Shown: positions 31,641-41,664, numbered from the stretch's first letter. The stretch: DNA of 64,000 nt from Achromobacter xylosoxidans (GCF_002192695.1 NZ_MTLG01000082.1:1-64000), one strand, 5' to 3'. The notes: generated by a model from the letters alone, not told the origin. Translations and numbers: made by a program.

Positions 31641-32534
31641 ATGAGCGACAACCATCAGCACGGTGACGTGCGCGCCTTGCCCGAATCCCGCCTCTGGATC
31701 GCCTTCGCCCTGACCGGCACGTTCATGCTGGTGGAGGTCGCCGGCGGGATGATCACGGGCAGCCTGGCATTGATCTCCGACGCCATGCACATGCTGACCG
31801 ACGCCATGGCCCTGCTGCTGGCGCTGGTGGCGATACGCGCCGGCCGCAAGGCGGCGGACCTGATGCGCACCTACGGCTACGCCCGCTTCGAGATCCTGGC
31901 GGCGGCGGTCAATGCGCTGGTGCTGCTGGGCGTCGCGTTCTACATCCTGTACGAGGCCTACCAGCGCCTGTCGGCGCCGCAGGAGATCCAGTCGCTGGGG
32001 ATGCTGGCTGTCGCCGTGGTCGGGCTGGTCGTCAACCTGATCTCGATGCGTCTCTTGGCAGGCGCCAAGGACGAAAGCCTGAACGTGAAGGGCGCCTACC
32101 TGGAGGTATGGGCCGACATGCTGGGCTCGATCGGCGTGATCGTCGGCGCCGCGCTCATCTGGTTCACGGGCTGGCGCTGGGTGGATTCCGCGCTGGCGGT
32201 GGGCATAGGCTTCATGGTGTTCCCGCGCACCTGGGTGCTGCTGCGCGAATGCGTGAACATCCTGCTCGAAGGCGTGCCGCCGGGCATGAGCCTGCAGGCG
32301 GTGCGCGCCGCCATCGCCGGCACGGCAGGGGTGGCCTCCATCCACGACATCCATCTGTGGGCGGTGACGCAGAGCAATCCGATGCTCACGGGCCATGTGG
32401 TGCTGGTGCCCGGGGCGGACGGCGAACAGGTGCGCTGCGCCATCGAAGCCCGCTTGCAGGAGGATTTCGACCTGCACCATACGACGCTGCAGATGGAGCG
32501 CGAGGATCGTTCGGCCGATGAGCACATCCACTGA
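31641..32534 (+). CDS. Cation diffusion facilitator (CzcD/ZitB-like) metal exporter
   Basis: This 297-residue inner-membrane protein should export Zn(II) or a related divalent metal in exchange for protons. Six hydrophobic helices can be seen. Metal ligands are in SDAMHMLTDA (D47, H50, D54) and in YLEVWADMLGS, where a Glu takes the place of the His seen in many zinc CDFs. The C-terminal cytoplasmic domain contains HDIHLWAVTQSNPMLTGHV. The protein ends DEHIH. The gene follows the zinc-ribbon gene and is convergent with coaBC. Confidence 0.9.
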   Translation: MSDNHQHGDVRALPESRLWIAFALTGTFMLVEVAGGMITGSLALISDAMHMLTDAMALLLALVAIRAGRKAADLMRTYGYARFEILAAAVNALVLLGVAFYILYEAYQRLSAPQEIQSLGMLAVAVVGLVVNLISMRLLAGAKDESLNVKGAYLEVWADMLGSIGVIVGAALIWFTGWRWVDSALAVGIGFMVFPRTWVLLRECVNILLEGVPPGMSLQAVRAAIAGTAGVASIHDIHLWAVTQSNPMLTGHVVLVPGADGEQVRCAIEARLQEDFDLHHTTLQMEREDRSADEHIH

Positions 32535-32567
32535 GCGCGTGTGGGTTCGCGGCAAGCTCGCGAGCAA

Positions 32568-32635
32568 TGAAAAACCCCTGTCCGGAAACAGGGGTTCATC
32601 AGCAGCCAGGCCAGGCCCTTGGGCCTGGCTGTTTT
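32568..32635. terminator. Back-to-back terminators between convergent genes
   Basis: Hairpin one (AACCCCTGT at 32573-32581, ACAGGGGTT at 32588-32596) has a T-run on the minus strand and should end coaBC transcription. Hairpin two (AGCCAGGCC at 32604-32612, GGCCTGGCT at 32622-32630) is followed by GTTTT on the plus strand and should end the CDF gene. Confidence 0.8.
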
Positions 32636-33830
32636 AATTGGGCAGCCGGGCCGCGATTTCGGCGATCAGGCGCCGCGCCGCGTCCAGCTTGTCGGCGGCG
32701 GGCAGGGGATGGGTGCCTTGCTCATCGAACAGCACCAGTTCGGTGGTGTCCGCGTCCATGACCTTGTGCGCCAGGTTGCCCACCAGCAGCGGGATGCCCT
32801 TGCGCGTGCGCTTGGCTTCGGCGTGCTCGGCCAGCTTCTCGGTTTCGGCGGCGAAGCCCACGCACCAGGGGCCGTCGGGCAGCTTGGCCACTTCGGCCAG
32901 GATGTCCGGATTGGGTTCGAATTCCATCACCGGCGCGCCGCCGCCTTCGCTGGTCTTCTTCAGCTTCTGGTTGCTGACGTTCTTCACGCGCCAGTCCGCC
33001 ACAGCGGCCACGGCGATGAAGATGTCCGCGTCGGCCGCGCTGGCCATCACGGCGTCGTGCATCTGGCGCGCGGTGGTGACCGACAGCGCGGTGACGCCGC
33101 GCGGGACTTGCAGGAAGGTGGCGCCGGTGATCAGCGTGACGCGGGCGCCGGCCTCGCGCGCGGCGCGCGCCAGCGCGTAGCCTGTCTTGCCCGACGAACG
33201 GTTGCTCAGCACCCGCACCGGATCCACGGGTTCCGACGTGGGGCCGGCGGTCAGCAGCACGTGGCGGCCGGCCAGCAGCTTGGGCTGGAAGAAGGCGATC
33301 AGGTCGGTCAGCAGTTCATGCGCTTCCAGCATGCGGCCGTCGCCGGTTTCGCCGCAGGCCTGTTCGCCGGCGGCGGGGCCCAGCACGCTGATGCCGTCGG
33401 CGCGTAGCTGTTCGACGTTGCGCTGCGTGGCCGGGTTGGCCCACATCTCGCGGTTCATGGCGGGGGCGACCAGCAGGGGACAGGCGCGCGCCAGGCACAG
33501 CGTGGACAGCAGGTCGTCGGCCATGCCGTGCGCCAGCTTGGCCATGAAATCGGCGCTGGCGGGCGCGATCAGCACCGCGTCCGCGCCGCGCGTCAGGTCG
33601 ATGTGCGCCATGTTGTTGGGCACGCGGGCGTCCCACGCGTCCACGAACACCGGCCGGCCGGACAGGGCCTGCATGGTGACCGGGGTGATGAAGTGCGTGG
33701 CCGCCTCGGTCATCACCACGTCGACGGTGGCGCCTTGTTCGGTCATGCGCCGCACCAGCTCGGCGATTTTGTAGCAGGCGATGCCACCGGTCAGGCCGAG
33801 GACGATGCGTTTGCGGGCGAGGTCGAGCAT
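32634..33830 (-). CDS. coaBC: Bifunctional phosphopantothenoylcysteine decarboxylase/synthase
   Basis: This 398-residue enzyme makes 4'-phosphopantetheine precursors for CoA. The N-terminal CoaC flavin domain shows VLGLTGGIACYKIAELVRRM, a catalytic His candidate in NNMAHIDL, PAMNREMW and the Cys in EQACGETGDGRM. The C-terminal CoaB domain shows TSEPVDPVRVLSNRSSGKTG and the NQKLKK loop. The start at 33830 fits the family N-terminus (LARKRIVLG) but has no ribosome site; an in-frame ATG about 70 bases further upstream has AAAGG before it and is an alternative. Confidence 0.92.
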   Translation of the reverse strand: MLDLARKRIVLGLTGGIACYKIAELVRRMTEQGATVDVVMTEAATHFITPVTMQALSGRPVFVDAWDARVPNNMAHIDLTRGADAVLIAPASADFMAKLAHGMADDLLSTLCLARACPLLVAPAMNREMWANPATQRNVEQLRADGISVLGPAAGEQACGETGDGRMLEAHELLTDLIAFFQPKLLAGRHVLLTAGPTSEPVDPVRVLSNRSSGKTGYALARAAREAGARVTLITGATFLQVPRGVTALSVTTARQMHDAVMASAADADIFIAVAAVADWRVKNVSNQKLKKTSEGGGAPVMEFEPNPDILAEVAKLPDGPWCVGFAAETEKLAEHAEAKRTRKGIPLLVGNLAHKVMDADTTELVLFDEQGTHPLPAADKLDAARRLIAEIAARLPN

Positions 33831-33996
33831 GAGGGAGGCGGCGGGTTCAGCGCCGTGTAAACGAGGAACGGACAGTGATTTTATTCTGCATTGCGGCATT
33901 GCGCCTTTCGCGATGCGTTCAGGGGGCATCAAGCAGGACAAAAACCGGGGAGAAAGGTGGGGGAGGCCGGGGCATCGCGCCCCGGCCAGGCCGTTT

Positions 33997-34536
33997 TCAG
34001 GCTTGGGTCTTGGCCTTGCGGCCGCGCAGGAGTTCGTCCAGCACCAGCAGTATGGCGCCGCAGCTGATGCCCACGTCCGCCAGGTTGAAGGCGGGGAAGT
34101 AGGAGTCGTTCCAATAGAACAGCAAGAAGTCCACCACGTGGCCATAGACCACGCGGTCGATGACGTTGCCGATGGCGCCGCCCAGGATCAGGGTCAGCGC
34201 CAGGCTGAAGCGCGGCTGGCCATGGGTGCGGCGCAGGATGATGGTGATGACCACCGCCGCCACGCAGCCCAGGCCGGTGAACAGCCAGCGCTGCCAGCCT
34301 TCCTCGGACGCCAGGAAACTGAACGCGGCGCCCCGGTTGTACATCAGCGTGAAGTCGAACACCGGCAGCACGTTGACACGCTCGCCGTACTGGAACGAGG
34401 TATTGAAGTAGATCTTGGTCAGCTGGTCCAGCACGATGATGAGCAATGCCAGGGCCAGCCAGCCGCCCACGCGCGCCGGGGCGGCGCGGGCGGGGGCGGC
34501 TGCCCCCGTCACTCCCGGTTCGGAAGCGCGAGCCAT
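33997..34536 (-). CDS. lspA: Lipoprotein signal peptidase (signal peptidase II)
   Basis: This 179-residue inner-membrane aspartic protease cuts the signal peptide from prolipoproteins. The catalytic Asp pair is D127 (GNVIDRVVYGHVVDF) and D154 (FNLADVGIS). Four hydrophobic helices are evident. The first 20 residues are an Ala/Pro-rich extension. The ATG at 34536 lies 2 bases after the ileS stop codon, the common ileS-lspA coupling. Confidence 0.94.
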   Translation of the reverse strand: MARASEPGVTGAAAPARAAPARVGGWLALALLIIVLDQLTKIYFNTSFQYGERVNVLPVFDFTLMYNRGAAFSFLASEEGWQRWLFTGLGCVAAVVITIILRRTHGQPRFSLALTLILGGAIGNVIDRVVYGHVVDFLLFYWNDSYFPAFNLADVGISCGAILLVLDELLRGRKAKTQA

Positions 34537-34538
34537 GC

Positions 34539-37400
34539 TCAAGCCTTGTCGCGGGCTTCGCCCGAGCCGAACAGGTTGGACACGCAGCGGCCGCAGATCT
34601 CGGGGTGGTCGGCGTCCTGGCCCACGTCCAGGCGCCAGTGCCAGCAGCGCTCGCACTTCTTGTGCGTGGACGGCGTGACCTCGATACGAGTCTCGCCTTC
34701 GCCCGCATGCACCGTGGCGCGCGAGACGATCAGCACGAAGCGCAGGTCGTCGCCCAGGCTGGCCAGCAGTTCCTGGTCGGCGCCGTTGGCGTACAGATCG
34801 ACTTCGGCCTGCAGCGAGGACCCGATGTCGCCGGCCGTGCGCACTTCTTCCAGCTTGCGCTGGACTTCGGCGCGGATGGCGCGCAGGCGCCCCCACTTGG
34901 CCGACAAGGCGTCGGCATCGGCGAACGGCGGCAGGGCGTGGTAGACCTCAGTGAAGATCGTGGTGCGGGCGGCGTCGGCCTGGTTCTTCAGGGCCGAGCC
35001 GACCAGTTCCTTCCAGGCTTCCTCGGCCGTGAAGGACAGGATCGGCGCCATCAGCTTGAGCAGCGTCTGCGTGATGTCCAGCAGGGCCGTCTGGGCCGAA
35101 CGGCGCGCGCGACTGTCCACGGCCGAGGTGTACAGGCGGTCCTTCAGGATGTCCAGGTAGAACGCGCCCAGGTCTTCCGAGCAGAACGTCTGCAGGCGCG
35201 AGACGGCCGGGTGGAAGTCATAGCGTTCGTAGTTGGCCTGGACTTCCGACTGCATCTGCGCCGTCATGGCCAGCGCGTAGCGGTCGATCTCGAAGAGTTC
35301 GCCGTAGGGCACGGCCTGCGTCACGGCGTCGAAGTCGGCCAGGTTGGCCAGCAGGAAGCGCAGCGTGTTGCGGATGCGGCGGTAGCCTTCGACCACGCGC
35401 TTCAGGATCTCGTCCGAGATGGACAGTTCGCCCGAGTAGTCGGTGGAGGCCACCCACAGACGCAGGATTTCCGCGCCCAGGGAATCGGACACCTTTTGCG
35501 GGGCGATCACGTTGCCCACCGACTTGCTCATCTTGCGGCCCTGGCCGTCCACCACGAAGCCGTGCGTGAGCAGGGCCTTGTAGGGCGGTTGGCCGTAAAG
35601 CATGCAGCCGGTCAAGAGCGACGAATGGAACCAGCCGCGGTGCTGGTCCGAGCCTTCGAGGTACAGGTCGGCGGGCCAGGCGAGCTCAGCGCCATGCGAA
35701 CCGGCGAAGTCGCCGTCCTTGCCGCCCAGCACCGTGGCATGGGTGCTGCCCGAGTCGAACCACACGTCCAGCGTGTCGCGGTTTTTTTCGTACTGGTCGG
35801 CTTCGTCGCCCAGGAGCTCGCGCGGATCCAGGGTCTGCCAGGCTTCGATGCCGCCTTGCTCGACGCGCTGCGCCACCTGTTCCAGCAGTTCGGAGGTACG
35901 CGGATGCAGCGCGCCGGTTTCCTTGTGCACGAAGAAGGCCATCGGCGTGCCCCACTGCCGCTGGCGCGACAGGGTCCAGTCGGGGCGGTTGGCGATCATG
36001 GCGTGCAGGCGGGCGCGGCCCCAGGCCGGGTAGAAGGCGGTGGCGTCGATGCCGGCCAGGGCGGATTCGCGCAGGGTCGGGCCGCCATCCTTGGGGGCCA
36101 CATCCATGCCGGCGAACCACTGGCTGGTGGCGCGGTAGATGATGGGGGTCTTGTGGCGCCAGCAGTGCATGTAGCTGTGCTTGTGCTTTTCCACGTGCAT
36201 CAGGGCGCCGGCTTCCTGCAGCGCCTCGACGATCTTGGGGTTGGCGTCCCAGATGGACAGGCCGCCGAACAGCGCCAGGCTGTCCACGTACTTGCCGTCG
36301 CCCATGACCGGGCTGATGAAGTCGGTGTCCTTCATGCCGTGCTCCTTGCACGAGATGAAGTCCTCGATGCCGTAGGCCGGCGCCGAGTGCACCACGCCAG
36401 TGCCGGAGTCGGCCGTCACGTAGTCGCCCAGGTAGGCGGGCGACTTGCGGTCGTAGGCGGCGTTGAACTGCGCCAGCGGATGGCGGAACTCGATGCCAGA
36501 CAGCGCCTCGCCCGGGGCGGTGGCGATGATTTCGCCTTCCAGGTTCCAGGCCTTCAGGCAGGCTTCGACGCGCTCCTTGGCGATCAGCAGGAGCGGACCG
36601 AACTTGGGAACCGGCGACACGCGCACCAGCGCGTATTCGATTTCCGGATGCAGGTTCAGCGCCTGGTTGGACGGGATGGTCCAGGGCGTGGTGGTCCAGA
36701 TGACGATGGCGCCGTCGTCCACCGAGTCCAGGCCGAAGGCGCTGGCCAGCTTGGCGTGTTCGGCGAACGGGAAGGCCACGTCCACTGCAGGGTCGACGCG
36801 ATCGGCGTACTCGACCTCGGCTTCGGCCAGGGCCGAGCCGCAGTCGAAACACCAGTTCACGGGCTTCAGGCCGCGGAACACATAGCCCTTGTCCAGGATG
36901 CGGCCCAGCGCGCGGATTTCGTCGGCTTCATTGCTGAAGTTCATCGTCATGTAGGGACGATCCCACTCGCCCAGCACGCCCAGGCGCTTGAAGTCCTTGC
37001 GCTGGCGGTCGATCTGCTCGAGCGCGTAGGCGCGGGCCTTGGACTGCACTTCGGCCACGGGCAGGTGCTTGCCGTACTTCTTTTCGATCTGGATTTCGAT
37101 CGGCATGCCGTGACAGTCCCAGCCCGGCACGTAATGCGCGTCATAGCCGGCCATGTTGCGGCTCTTGACGATGATGTCCTTCAGGATCTTGTTGACCGCG
37201 TGGCCGATGTGGATGTCGCCGTTGGCATAGGGCGGGCCGTCGTGCAGCACGAAGCGCGGCCGGCCGCGGCTGGCGGCGCGGATCGCCTGGTAGACGTGGT
37301 TTTCCTCCCACTGCGAAATCCAGGCGGGCTCGCGCTTGGCGAGGTCGCCCCGCATGGGGAAGGAGGTATCGGGCAGGTTGAGGGTCTTTTTATAGTCCAT
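34539..37400 (-). CDS. ileS: Isoleucyl-tRNA synthetase
   Basis: This 953-residue class I synthetase charges tRNA-Ile. The HIGH motif is in [10 protein letters not shown] (near residue 65) and the KMSKS motif is in [10 protein letters not shown]. The CP1 editing domain lies between, and a C-terminal zinc-binding tail ends the protein (CERCWHW, then [10 protein letters not shown]). The ATG at 37400 overlaps the end of ribF by 11 bases. The order ribF-ileS-lspA is conserved in many proteobacteria. Confidence 0.97.
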   Translation of the reverse strand: MDYKKTLNLPDTSFPMRGDLAKREPAWISQWEENHVYQAIRAASRGRPRFVLHDGPPYANGDIHIGHAVNKILKDIIVKSRNMAGYDAHYVPGWDCHGMPIEIQIEKKYGKHLPVAEVQSKARAYALEQIDRQRKDFKRLGVLGEWDRPYMTMNFSNEADEIRALGRILDKGYVFRGLKPVNWCFDCGSALAEAEVEYADRVDPAVDVAFPFAEHAKLASAFGLDSVDDGAIVIWTTTPWTIPSNQALNLHPEIEYALVRVSPVPKFGPLLLIAKERVEACLKAWNLEGEIIATAPGEALSGIEFRHPLAQFNAAYDRKSPAYLGDYVTADSGTGVVHSAPAYGIEDFISCKEHGMKDTDFISPVMGDGKYVDSLALFGGLSIWDANPKIVEALQEAGALMHVEKHKHSYMHCWRHKTPIIYRATSQWFAGMDVAPKDGGPTLRESALAGIDATAFYPAWGRARLHAMIANRPDWTLSRQRQWGTPMAFFVHKETGALHPRTSELLEQVAQRVEQGGIEAWQTLDPRELLGDEADQYEKNRDTLDVWFDSGSTHATVLGGKDGDFAGSHGAELAWPADLYLEGSDQHRGWFHSSLLTGCMLYGQPPYKALLTHGFVVDGQGRKMSKSVGNVIAPQKVSDSLGAEILRLWVASTDYSGELSISDEILKRVVEGYRRIRNTLRFLLANLADFDAVTQAVPYGELFEIDRYALAMTAQMQSEVQANYERYDFHPAVSRLQTFCSEDLGAFYLDILKDRLYTSAVDSRARRSAQTALLDITQTLLKLMAPILSFTAEEAWKELVGSALKNQADAARTTIFTEVYHALPPFADADALSAKWGRLRAIRAEVQRKLEEVRTAGDIGSSLQAEVDLYANGADQELLASLGDDLRFVLIVSRATVHAGEGETRIEVTPSTHKKCERCWHWRLDVGQDADHPEICGRCVSNLFGSGEARDKA

Positions 37401-38355
37401 GAACGGCAAAATAGGCGCGCGCGTTTCGCGCGTCTTCGGCGATGGCGGCAGTCAGGGAAGGGAGGTCAGGAAATTTTTCTTCGTCCCGCAGCTTTTGCAG
37501 GAATTCGACGCGTACGAGTTTACCGTAAGCGTCGACGGTCTCGTCGAGCAGGTGCGACTCCAGCAGCACGCGGCCGCGGTCTTCGACGGTGGGACGCACG
37601 CCCAGGCTGGCGACCGCCGGCAGAGGCCGGTCGGCCAGGCCGTAGACCTGCACCACGTATATGCCCGAGCGCGCGGCGCAGCGCTCCGCCACCCTCAGGT
37701 TCATGGTGGGAAAGCCCAGCGTGCGGCCCAGCTTCTGGCCGTGGATCACGTGGCCGCTGATGTGGTACGGATGGCCCAGCAGGTGGCGGGCGCGCTCCAG
37801 GTCGCCGACCGCCAGCGCGGTGCGCACCTCGGAACTGGATATCCGGTGGCCTTGCTGGTCGGTCACGTCCGCCAGCGTCTGCACCTCGAAGCCATGACGC
37901 AGGCCGGCCTCGCGCAGCAGGTCGATGTCGCCGCTGCGCTTGTGGCCGAAGCGGAAATCCTCGCCCACCAGCAGCCATTTGGCGTGCAGGCCCTGGACCA
38001 GCAGTTGTTCGATGAAGGCGTTGGCCGACATTTCGGCCAGGCGGGCGTTGAAGCGCTCCACCACGACCTGGCTGATGCCGTAGCGCGCCAGCGCCGCCAG
38101 CTTGTCGCGCAAACCCGAAATGCGGGTGGGCGCCAATTCCGGGCGTTGGTTGAGGGTGGCGAAATACTCCCGCGGATGCGGCTCGAAGGTCATCACGGCG
38201 GGCGTCAGGTTGCGGTCGCGCGCGACCTGGCAGACGCGCGCCAGCATGGCCTGGTGTCCGCGGTGGACGCCGTCGAAATTGCCGATCGTCAGCGCGCAAG
38301 GGGCGCGCCGGTCGGGCGGGGGCAGGGATCGGTAGATGCGCAGCGATGGTTTCAC
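37390..38355 (-). CDS. ribF: Bifunctional riboflavin kinase/FAD synthetase
   Basis: This 321-residue enzyme converts riboflavin to FMN and FAD. The N-terminal nucleotidyltransferase domain shows [18 protein letters not shown] and [13 protein letters not shown]. The C-terminal kinase domain shows [20 protein letters not shown]. The start codon is GTG at 38355; no ATG lies between it and the conserved region, and no ribosome site is clear. It is first in the ribF-ileS-lspA run and divergent from purN. Confidence 0.94.
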   Translation of the reverse strand: MKPSLRIYRSLPPPDRRAPCALTIGNFDGVHRGHQAMLARVCQVARDRNLTPAVMTFEPHPREYFATLNQRPELAPTRISGLRDKLAALARYGISQVVVERFNARLAEMSANAFIEQLLVQGLHAKWLLVGEDFRFGHKRSGDIDLLREAGLRHGFEVQTLADVTDQQGHRISSSEVRTALAVGDLERARHLLGHPYHISGHVIHGQKLGRTLGFPTMNLRVAERCAARSGIYVVQVYGLADRPLPAVASLGVRPTVEDRGRVLLESHLLDETVDAYGKLVRVEFLQKLRDEEKFPDLPSLTAAIAEDARNARAYFAVHGL

Positions 38356-38480
38356 GAGCGAGAGTTTACAATTTTGGATTCCGGGTTTGTTCCTGTCCTT
38401 ACCTGCCGCGCGTCCAGGCTGTCGCCGCGCGCGGAAATCCGGAGGACGGATGGGCCCGATTTCCCTTGGAATTCCTTATC

Positions 38481-39146
38481 TTGCCGGAAATATCTACCAC
38501 CAAGCGCCGCATCGTCATCCTGATCTCGGGACGCGGCAGCAATATGCAGGCATTGGCCGAGGCCTGCCGCAATGAGGGCTGGCCGGCCGAAGTCGCCGCC
38601 GTCATCGCCAGCAAGCCCGACGCCGCAGGCCTGGAGTGGGCGGCCCAGCAGGGCATCCCCACCGGCGCGCTGTACCACAAGGACTACGCCAGCCGCGAAG
38701 CCTTCGACGCCGCGCTGGCCGCCGAAATCGACCGCTACGAGCCCGATTACGTCATCCTGGCGGGCTTCATGCGCGTGCTGACGCCGGGCTTCGTCAATCA
38801 CTATGCCGGCCGGCTGGTGAACATCCATCCCTCGCTGCTGCCCGCTTTTCCGGGGCTGCACACGCACGCCCAGGCCCTGGCGACGGGGGTGCGCGTGCAT
38901 GGCTGCACCGTGCACTTCGTTACGCCGGTGCTGGACCACGGCCCCATCATCGCCCAGGGCTGCGTGCCGGTCCTGGCGGGCGACACGCCTGAATCGCTGG
39001 CCGAGCGCGTGCTGGCGGTGGAACACCGCGCCTTTCCGGCCGCGGTGCGCTGGCTGGCCGAAGGCCGGGTTACCCTGACCAGCGACCACCGGGTGAACGT
39101 GCAGGACGATCCCGAACGCCTTTTCGCCTGGTCGCCGGCCGCTTGA
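38481..39146 (+). CDS. purN: Phosphoribosylglycinamide formyltransferase (start uncertain)
   Basis: This protein of about 221 residues transfers a formyl group from 10-formyl-THF to GAR in purine synthesis. Key motifs are ISGRGSNMQAL, FMRVLTPGF, NIHPSLLPAFPGLHTHAQAL (catalytic Asn and His region) and HFVTPVLDHGPII. There is no ATG in frame close to the conserved N-terminus, so I place the start at TTG 38481; TTG 38466 is also possible. An ATG with a perfect GGAGGA site at 38450 is in the wrong frame. Confidence 0.85.
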   Translation: MPEISTTKRRIVILISGRGSNMQALAEACRNEGWPAEVAAVIASKPDAAGLEWAAQQGIPTGALYHKDYASREAFDAALAAEIDRYEPDYVILAGFMRVLTPGFVNHYAGRLVNIHPSLLPAFPGLHTHAQALATGVRVHGCTVHFVTPVLDHGPIIAQGCVPVLAGDTPESLAERVLAVEHRAFPAAVRWLAEGRVTLTSDHRVNVQDDPERLFAWSPAA

Positions 39147-39201
39147 GCGGCCCCGAATCGCATTTTTCGGGTGGAAATCCTCCGCCCCACTGGAATACAC
39201 C

Positions 39202-41658
39202 ATGACTAAACCCCAATCTCCGCGTTCCCGTCCGGCAGGCGCCGCCAGGGCCGCCTCCGAAGGCCGCGACGGTCGGTCCTTTTTTTCGCGTCCCAAGGGT
39301 GATGCGCGCGCGCCAGCCGCACGCGACAGCGTCCGTGACGAACGCTCCGGCGGCAGCCGCGACGAGCGTCCCAGCGGCCGTCCGACGCCGCGCCCGTCCT
39401 ATGACGCTCCGCGCGGCGAAGGCCGCGGCGGCGAGCGCGCTTCCTACGGTTCGGAGCGCCGCGAAGGCCGTCCGGGCCCGCGCCCATCCTATGACGCTCC
39501 GCGTGGCGAAGGCCGTGGCGGCGAGCGCGCGTCCTACGGATCGGAACGCCGCGAAGGCCGTCCTGGCCCGCGTCCGTCCTACGATGCTCCGCGCGGCGAA
39601 GGTCGTGGCGGCGAGCGCGCTTCCTATGGTTCGGAGCGCCGCGAAGGCCGCCCGGGCCAGCGTCCGTCGTACGACGCCCCGCGCGGCGAAGGCCGTGGCG
39701 GCGAACGCGCTTCTTATGGTTCCGAGCGCCGTGAAGGCCGCCCGGGTCCGCGTCCGTCGTACGACGCCCCGCGCGGCGAAGGCCGTGGCGGCGAGCGCGC
39801 TTCCTATGGTTCGGAGCGCCGGGAAGGCCGCCCGGGTCCGCGTCCGTCCTACGACGCCCCGCGCGGCGAAGGCCGTGGCGGCGAGCGCGCTTCCTATGGT
39901 TCGGAGCGCCGTGAAGGCCGCCCGGGTCCGCGTCCGTCCTACGACGCCCCGCGTGGCGAAGGCCGTGGCGGCGAGCGTGCCTCCTATGGGTCGGAACGCC
40001 GCGAAGGCCGCCCGGACTCGCGTCCGTCCTATGACGCTCCGCACGGCGAGGGCCGTGGCGGCGAACGCGCCTCCTATGGTTCGGAGCGTCGCGAAGGCCG
40101 CTCGGACTCGCGTCCGTCCTACGGCGCGCCGCGAGGCGATGAGCGCGGCGGCGAGCGCGGCGGCGAGCGCGGCGGCGAGCGCGGCGGCGAGCGTGGCCAG
40201 TATGGTGGCCCGCGCGGCGGCGGCAGCGACGGCGGCCAGGACCGCCCGTCCAAGCCCCAATTCAACCGCCCGCGCCAGTCGCATGCGGCCATCCGCATCG
40301 ACCAGGTCCAGCGCGTCCTGGGCGAAATCCTGCAGTGGACGTACCCGGCCGACGCGGCCTTGTCGCACTGGCTGCGCAACCACCCCAATCTCGGTGCGCG
40401 CGACCGCTCCGAGGTCGCCGAAGCCGTCTACGACGTGCTGCGCCATCTACGCCGCTACCGCCAGTTCGGCGAAAGCGGCGTCGGTCCCGCTTCGCGCCGC
40501 CTGGCCATCCTGGGCCTGGCCGCGACGCTGGGCGCCGAGGCGCTGACCGAAGGCATGGACGCCGCCGAAGCCGAATGGCTGCAGCGCGTGTCGCAGATCG
40601 ACCTGGCGACCCTGCCGCGCGCGGTGCGCGGCAGCATCCCGGACTGGCTGGACGAGCGCCTGGGCGCCATGGACAGCCCCGAAACCCTGATCGAGGCGCT
40701 CAACCGCCAGGCCAGCCTGGACCTGCGCGTCAATCCGCTGAAGGTCGAGCGTGACGCCATGCTGGCTGAATTGCAGCAGGGCGCCGGCCGCTACGAGCCC
40801 GTCGCCATGCCATATTCGCCCTGGGGCATCCGCATGGAAGGCCGCCCGGCCATCAACCGCTGGCCGCAGTTCGAGAACGGCAGCATCGAAGTCCAGGACG
40901 AAGGCAGCCAGCTGCTGGCCCTGCTGGTGGCGCCGCGCCGCGGCGAAATGATCATCGATTTCTGCGCCGGCGCGGGCGGCAAGACGCTGCTGCTGGGCGC
41001 GCTGATGCGCTCCACCGGCCGCCTGTACGCATTCGACGTGTCCGCGGCCCGCCTGCAGCGCGCCAAGCCGCGCTTTGCGCGCAGCGGCCTGTCCAACGTG
41101 GTGCCGGTGGTCATCGACAGCGAAAACGACGCCCGCGTGAAGCGCCTGGCAGGCAAGGCCCAGCGCGTGCTGGTCGACGCGCCTTGCAGCGGCATCGGCA
41201 CTCTGCGCCGCAATCCGGACCTGAAATGGCGCCAGCACCCCGAGGCGCTGGCCGAACTGGGGCAGTTGCAGGAACGCATCCTGAACAGCGCGGCGCGTTG
41301 CGTCGCGCCGGGCGGGCGTCTGGTCTACGCCACCTGCAGCCTGCTGGCCGAGGAAAACGAGGTGCAGGCCGAACGCTTCCTCGCCAGCCACCCCGATTTC
41401 GAGCGCCTGGACGCGGCCGAAATCCTGGCGGCGCGTCTGGAAAACCTGAAACTGGACGGCCCCTACGTGCAGTTGCGTCCCGACGTGCACGGCACCGACG
41501 GCTTTTTCGCGGCCGTGTTCGAACGCAGGAAGAAGGGCGCGGCAGCCGCGGCCGGCGAGGCCGAGACCGCGGATGCCGACGATGCTGCGGTAGACGACGT
41601 TGCGGCAGACGAACCCGCCCAGGACGTCGCGGCCGGTCCGCAGGACCAGCCGGCCTGA
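39202..41658 (+). CDS. RsmB/NOP-family rRNA cytosine-5 methyltransferase with long repeat-rich N-terminus
   Basis: This 818-residue protein is nearly twice the usual length of about 430. Residues about 361-780 are the enzyme: an RsmB-like N-terminal helical domain, the SAM-binding loop IIDFCAGAGGKTLLLGAL, the motif IV Cys C662 (DAPCSGIG) and the motif VI nucleophile C712 (YATCSLL). It should methylate C5 of a cytosine in rRNA. Residues 64-303 are eight near-identical 30-residue RG/SY-rich repeats, followed by RGGE repeats, and are probably disordered and RNA-binding. The C-terminal 35 residues are acidic. The start at 39202 has a GGAA site. It follows purN by 55 bases. Confidence 0.88.
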   Translation: MTKPQSPRSRPAGAARAASEGRDGRSFFSRPKGDARAPAARDSVRDERSGGSRDERPSGRPTPRPSYDAPRGEGRGGERASYGSERREGRPGPRPSYDAPRGEGRGGERASYGSERREGRPGPRPSYDAPRGEGRGGERASYGSERREGRPGQRPSYDAPRGEGRGGERASYGSERREGRPGPRPSYDAPRGEGRGGERASYGSERREGRPGPRPSYDAPRGEGRGGERASYGSERREGRPGPRPSYDAPRGEGRGGERASYGSERREGRPDSRPSYDAPHGEGRGGERASYGSERREGRSDSRPSYGAPRGDERGGERGGERGGERGGERGQYGGPRGGGSDGGQDRPSKPQFNRPRQSHAAIRIDQVQRVLGEILQWTYPADAALSHWLRNHPNLGARDRSEVAEAVYDVLRHLRRYRQFGESGVGPASRRLAILGLAATLGAEALTEGMDAAEAEWLQRVSQIDLATLPRAVRGSIPDWLDERLGAMDSPETLIEALNRQASLDLRVNPLKVERDAMLAELQQGAGRYEPVAMPYSPWGIRMEGRPAINRWPQFENGSIEVQDEGSQLLALLVAPRRGEMIIDFCAGAGGKTLLLGALMRSTGRLYAFDVSAARLQRAKPRFARSGLSNVVPVVIDSENDARVKRLAGKAQRVLVDAPCSGIGTLRRNPDLKWRQHPEALAELGQLQERILNSAARCVAPGGRLVYATCSLLAEENEVQAERFLASHPDFERLDAAEILAARLENLKLDGPYVQLRPDVHGTDGFFAAVFERRKKGAAAAAGEAETADADDAAVDDVAADEPAQDVAAGPQDQPA
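39391..40110 (+). repeat. Eight tandem 90-bp in-frame repeats (minisatellite)
   Basis: Eight 90-base units start at 39391, 39481, 39571, 39661, 39751, 39841, 39931 and 40021. A partial ninth begins at 40111. Each encodes a 30-residue unit starting RPSYDAPRGEGRGGERASYG and ending SERREGRPGP. The units differ mainly at third codon positions and at the last residues (PGP, PGQ, PDS, SDS). The unit length is a multiple of three, so gain or loss of units keeps the frame. Confidence 0.97.
40141..40197 (+). repeat. Tandem 12-bp repeats encoding RGGE
   Basis: Four exact copies of GAGCGCGGCGGC (40141-40188) and a partial fifth follow the 90-bp array inside the methyltransferase gene. They encode an ERGG repeat, an RGG-like RNA-binding motif. 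Confidence 0.93.
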
Positions 41659-41664
41659 TCGGAA

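Noticed and set aside
34446-37760. Very long plus-strand open frame (1104 codons) across lspA and ileS
   Set aside because: It is the antisense shadow of ileS in high-GC DNA; its translation shows no domain, and ileS is unmistakable on the minus strand.
39391-40197. CRISPR-like interpretation of the tandem repeats
   Set aside because: The units are contiguous and coding, with no unique spacers between them and no cas genes nearby.
39070-40446. Long open frame (458 codons) on the minus strand opposite the methyltransferase repeat array
   Set aside because: It arises because the 90-bp repeats contain no stop in that frame. The translation is a repetitive Ala/Arg/Thr pattern with no start signals, while the plus strand encodes a clear methyltransferase.
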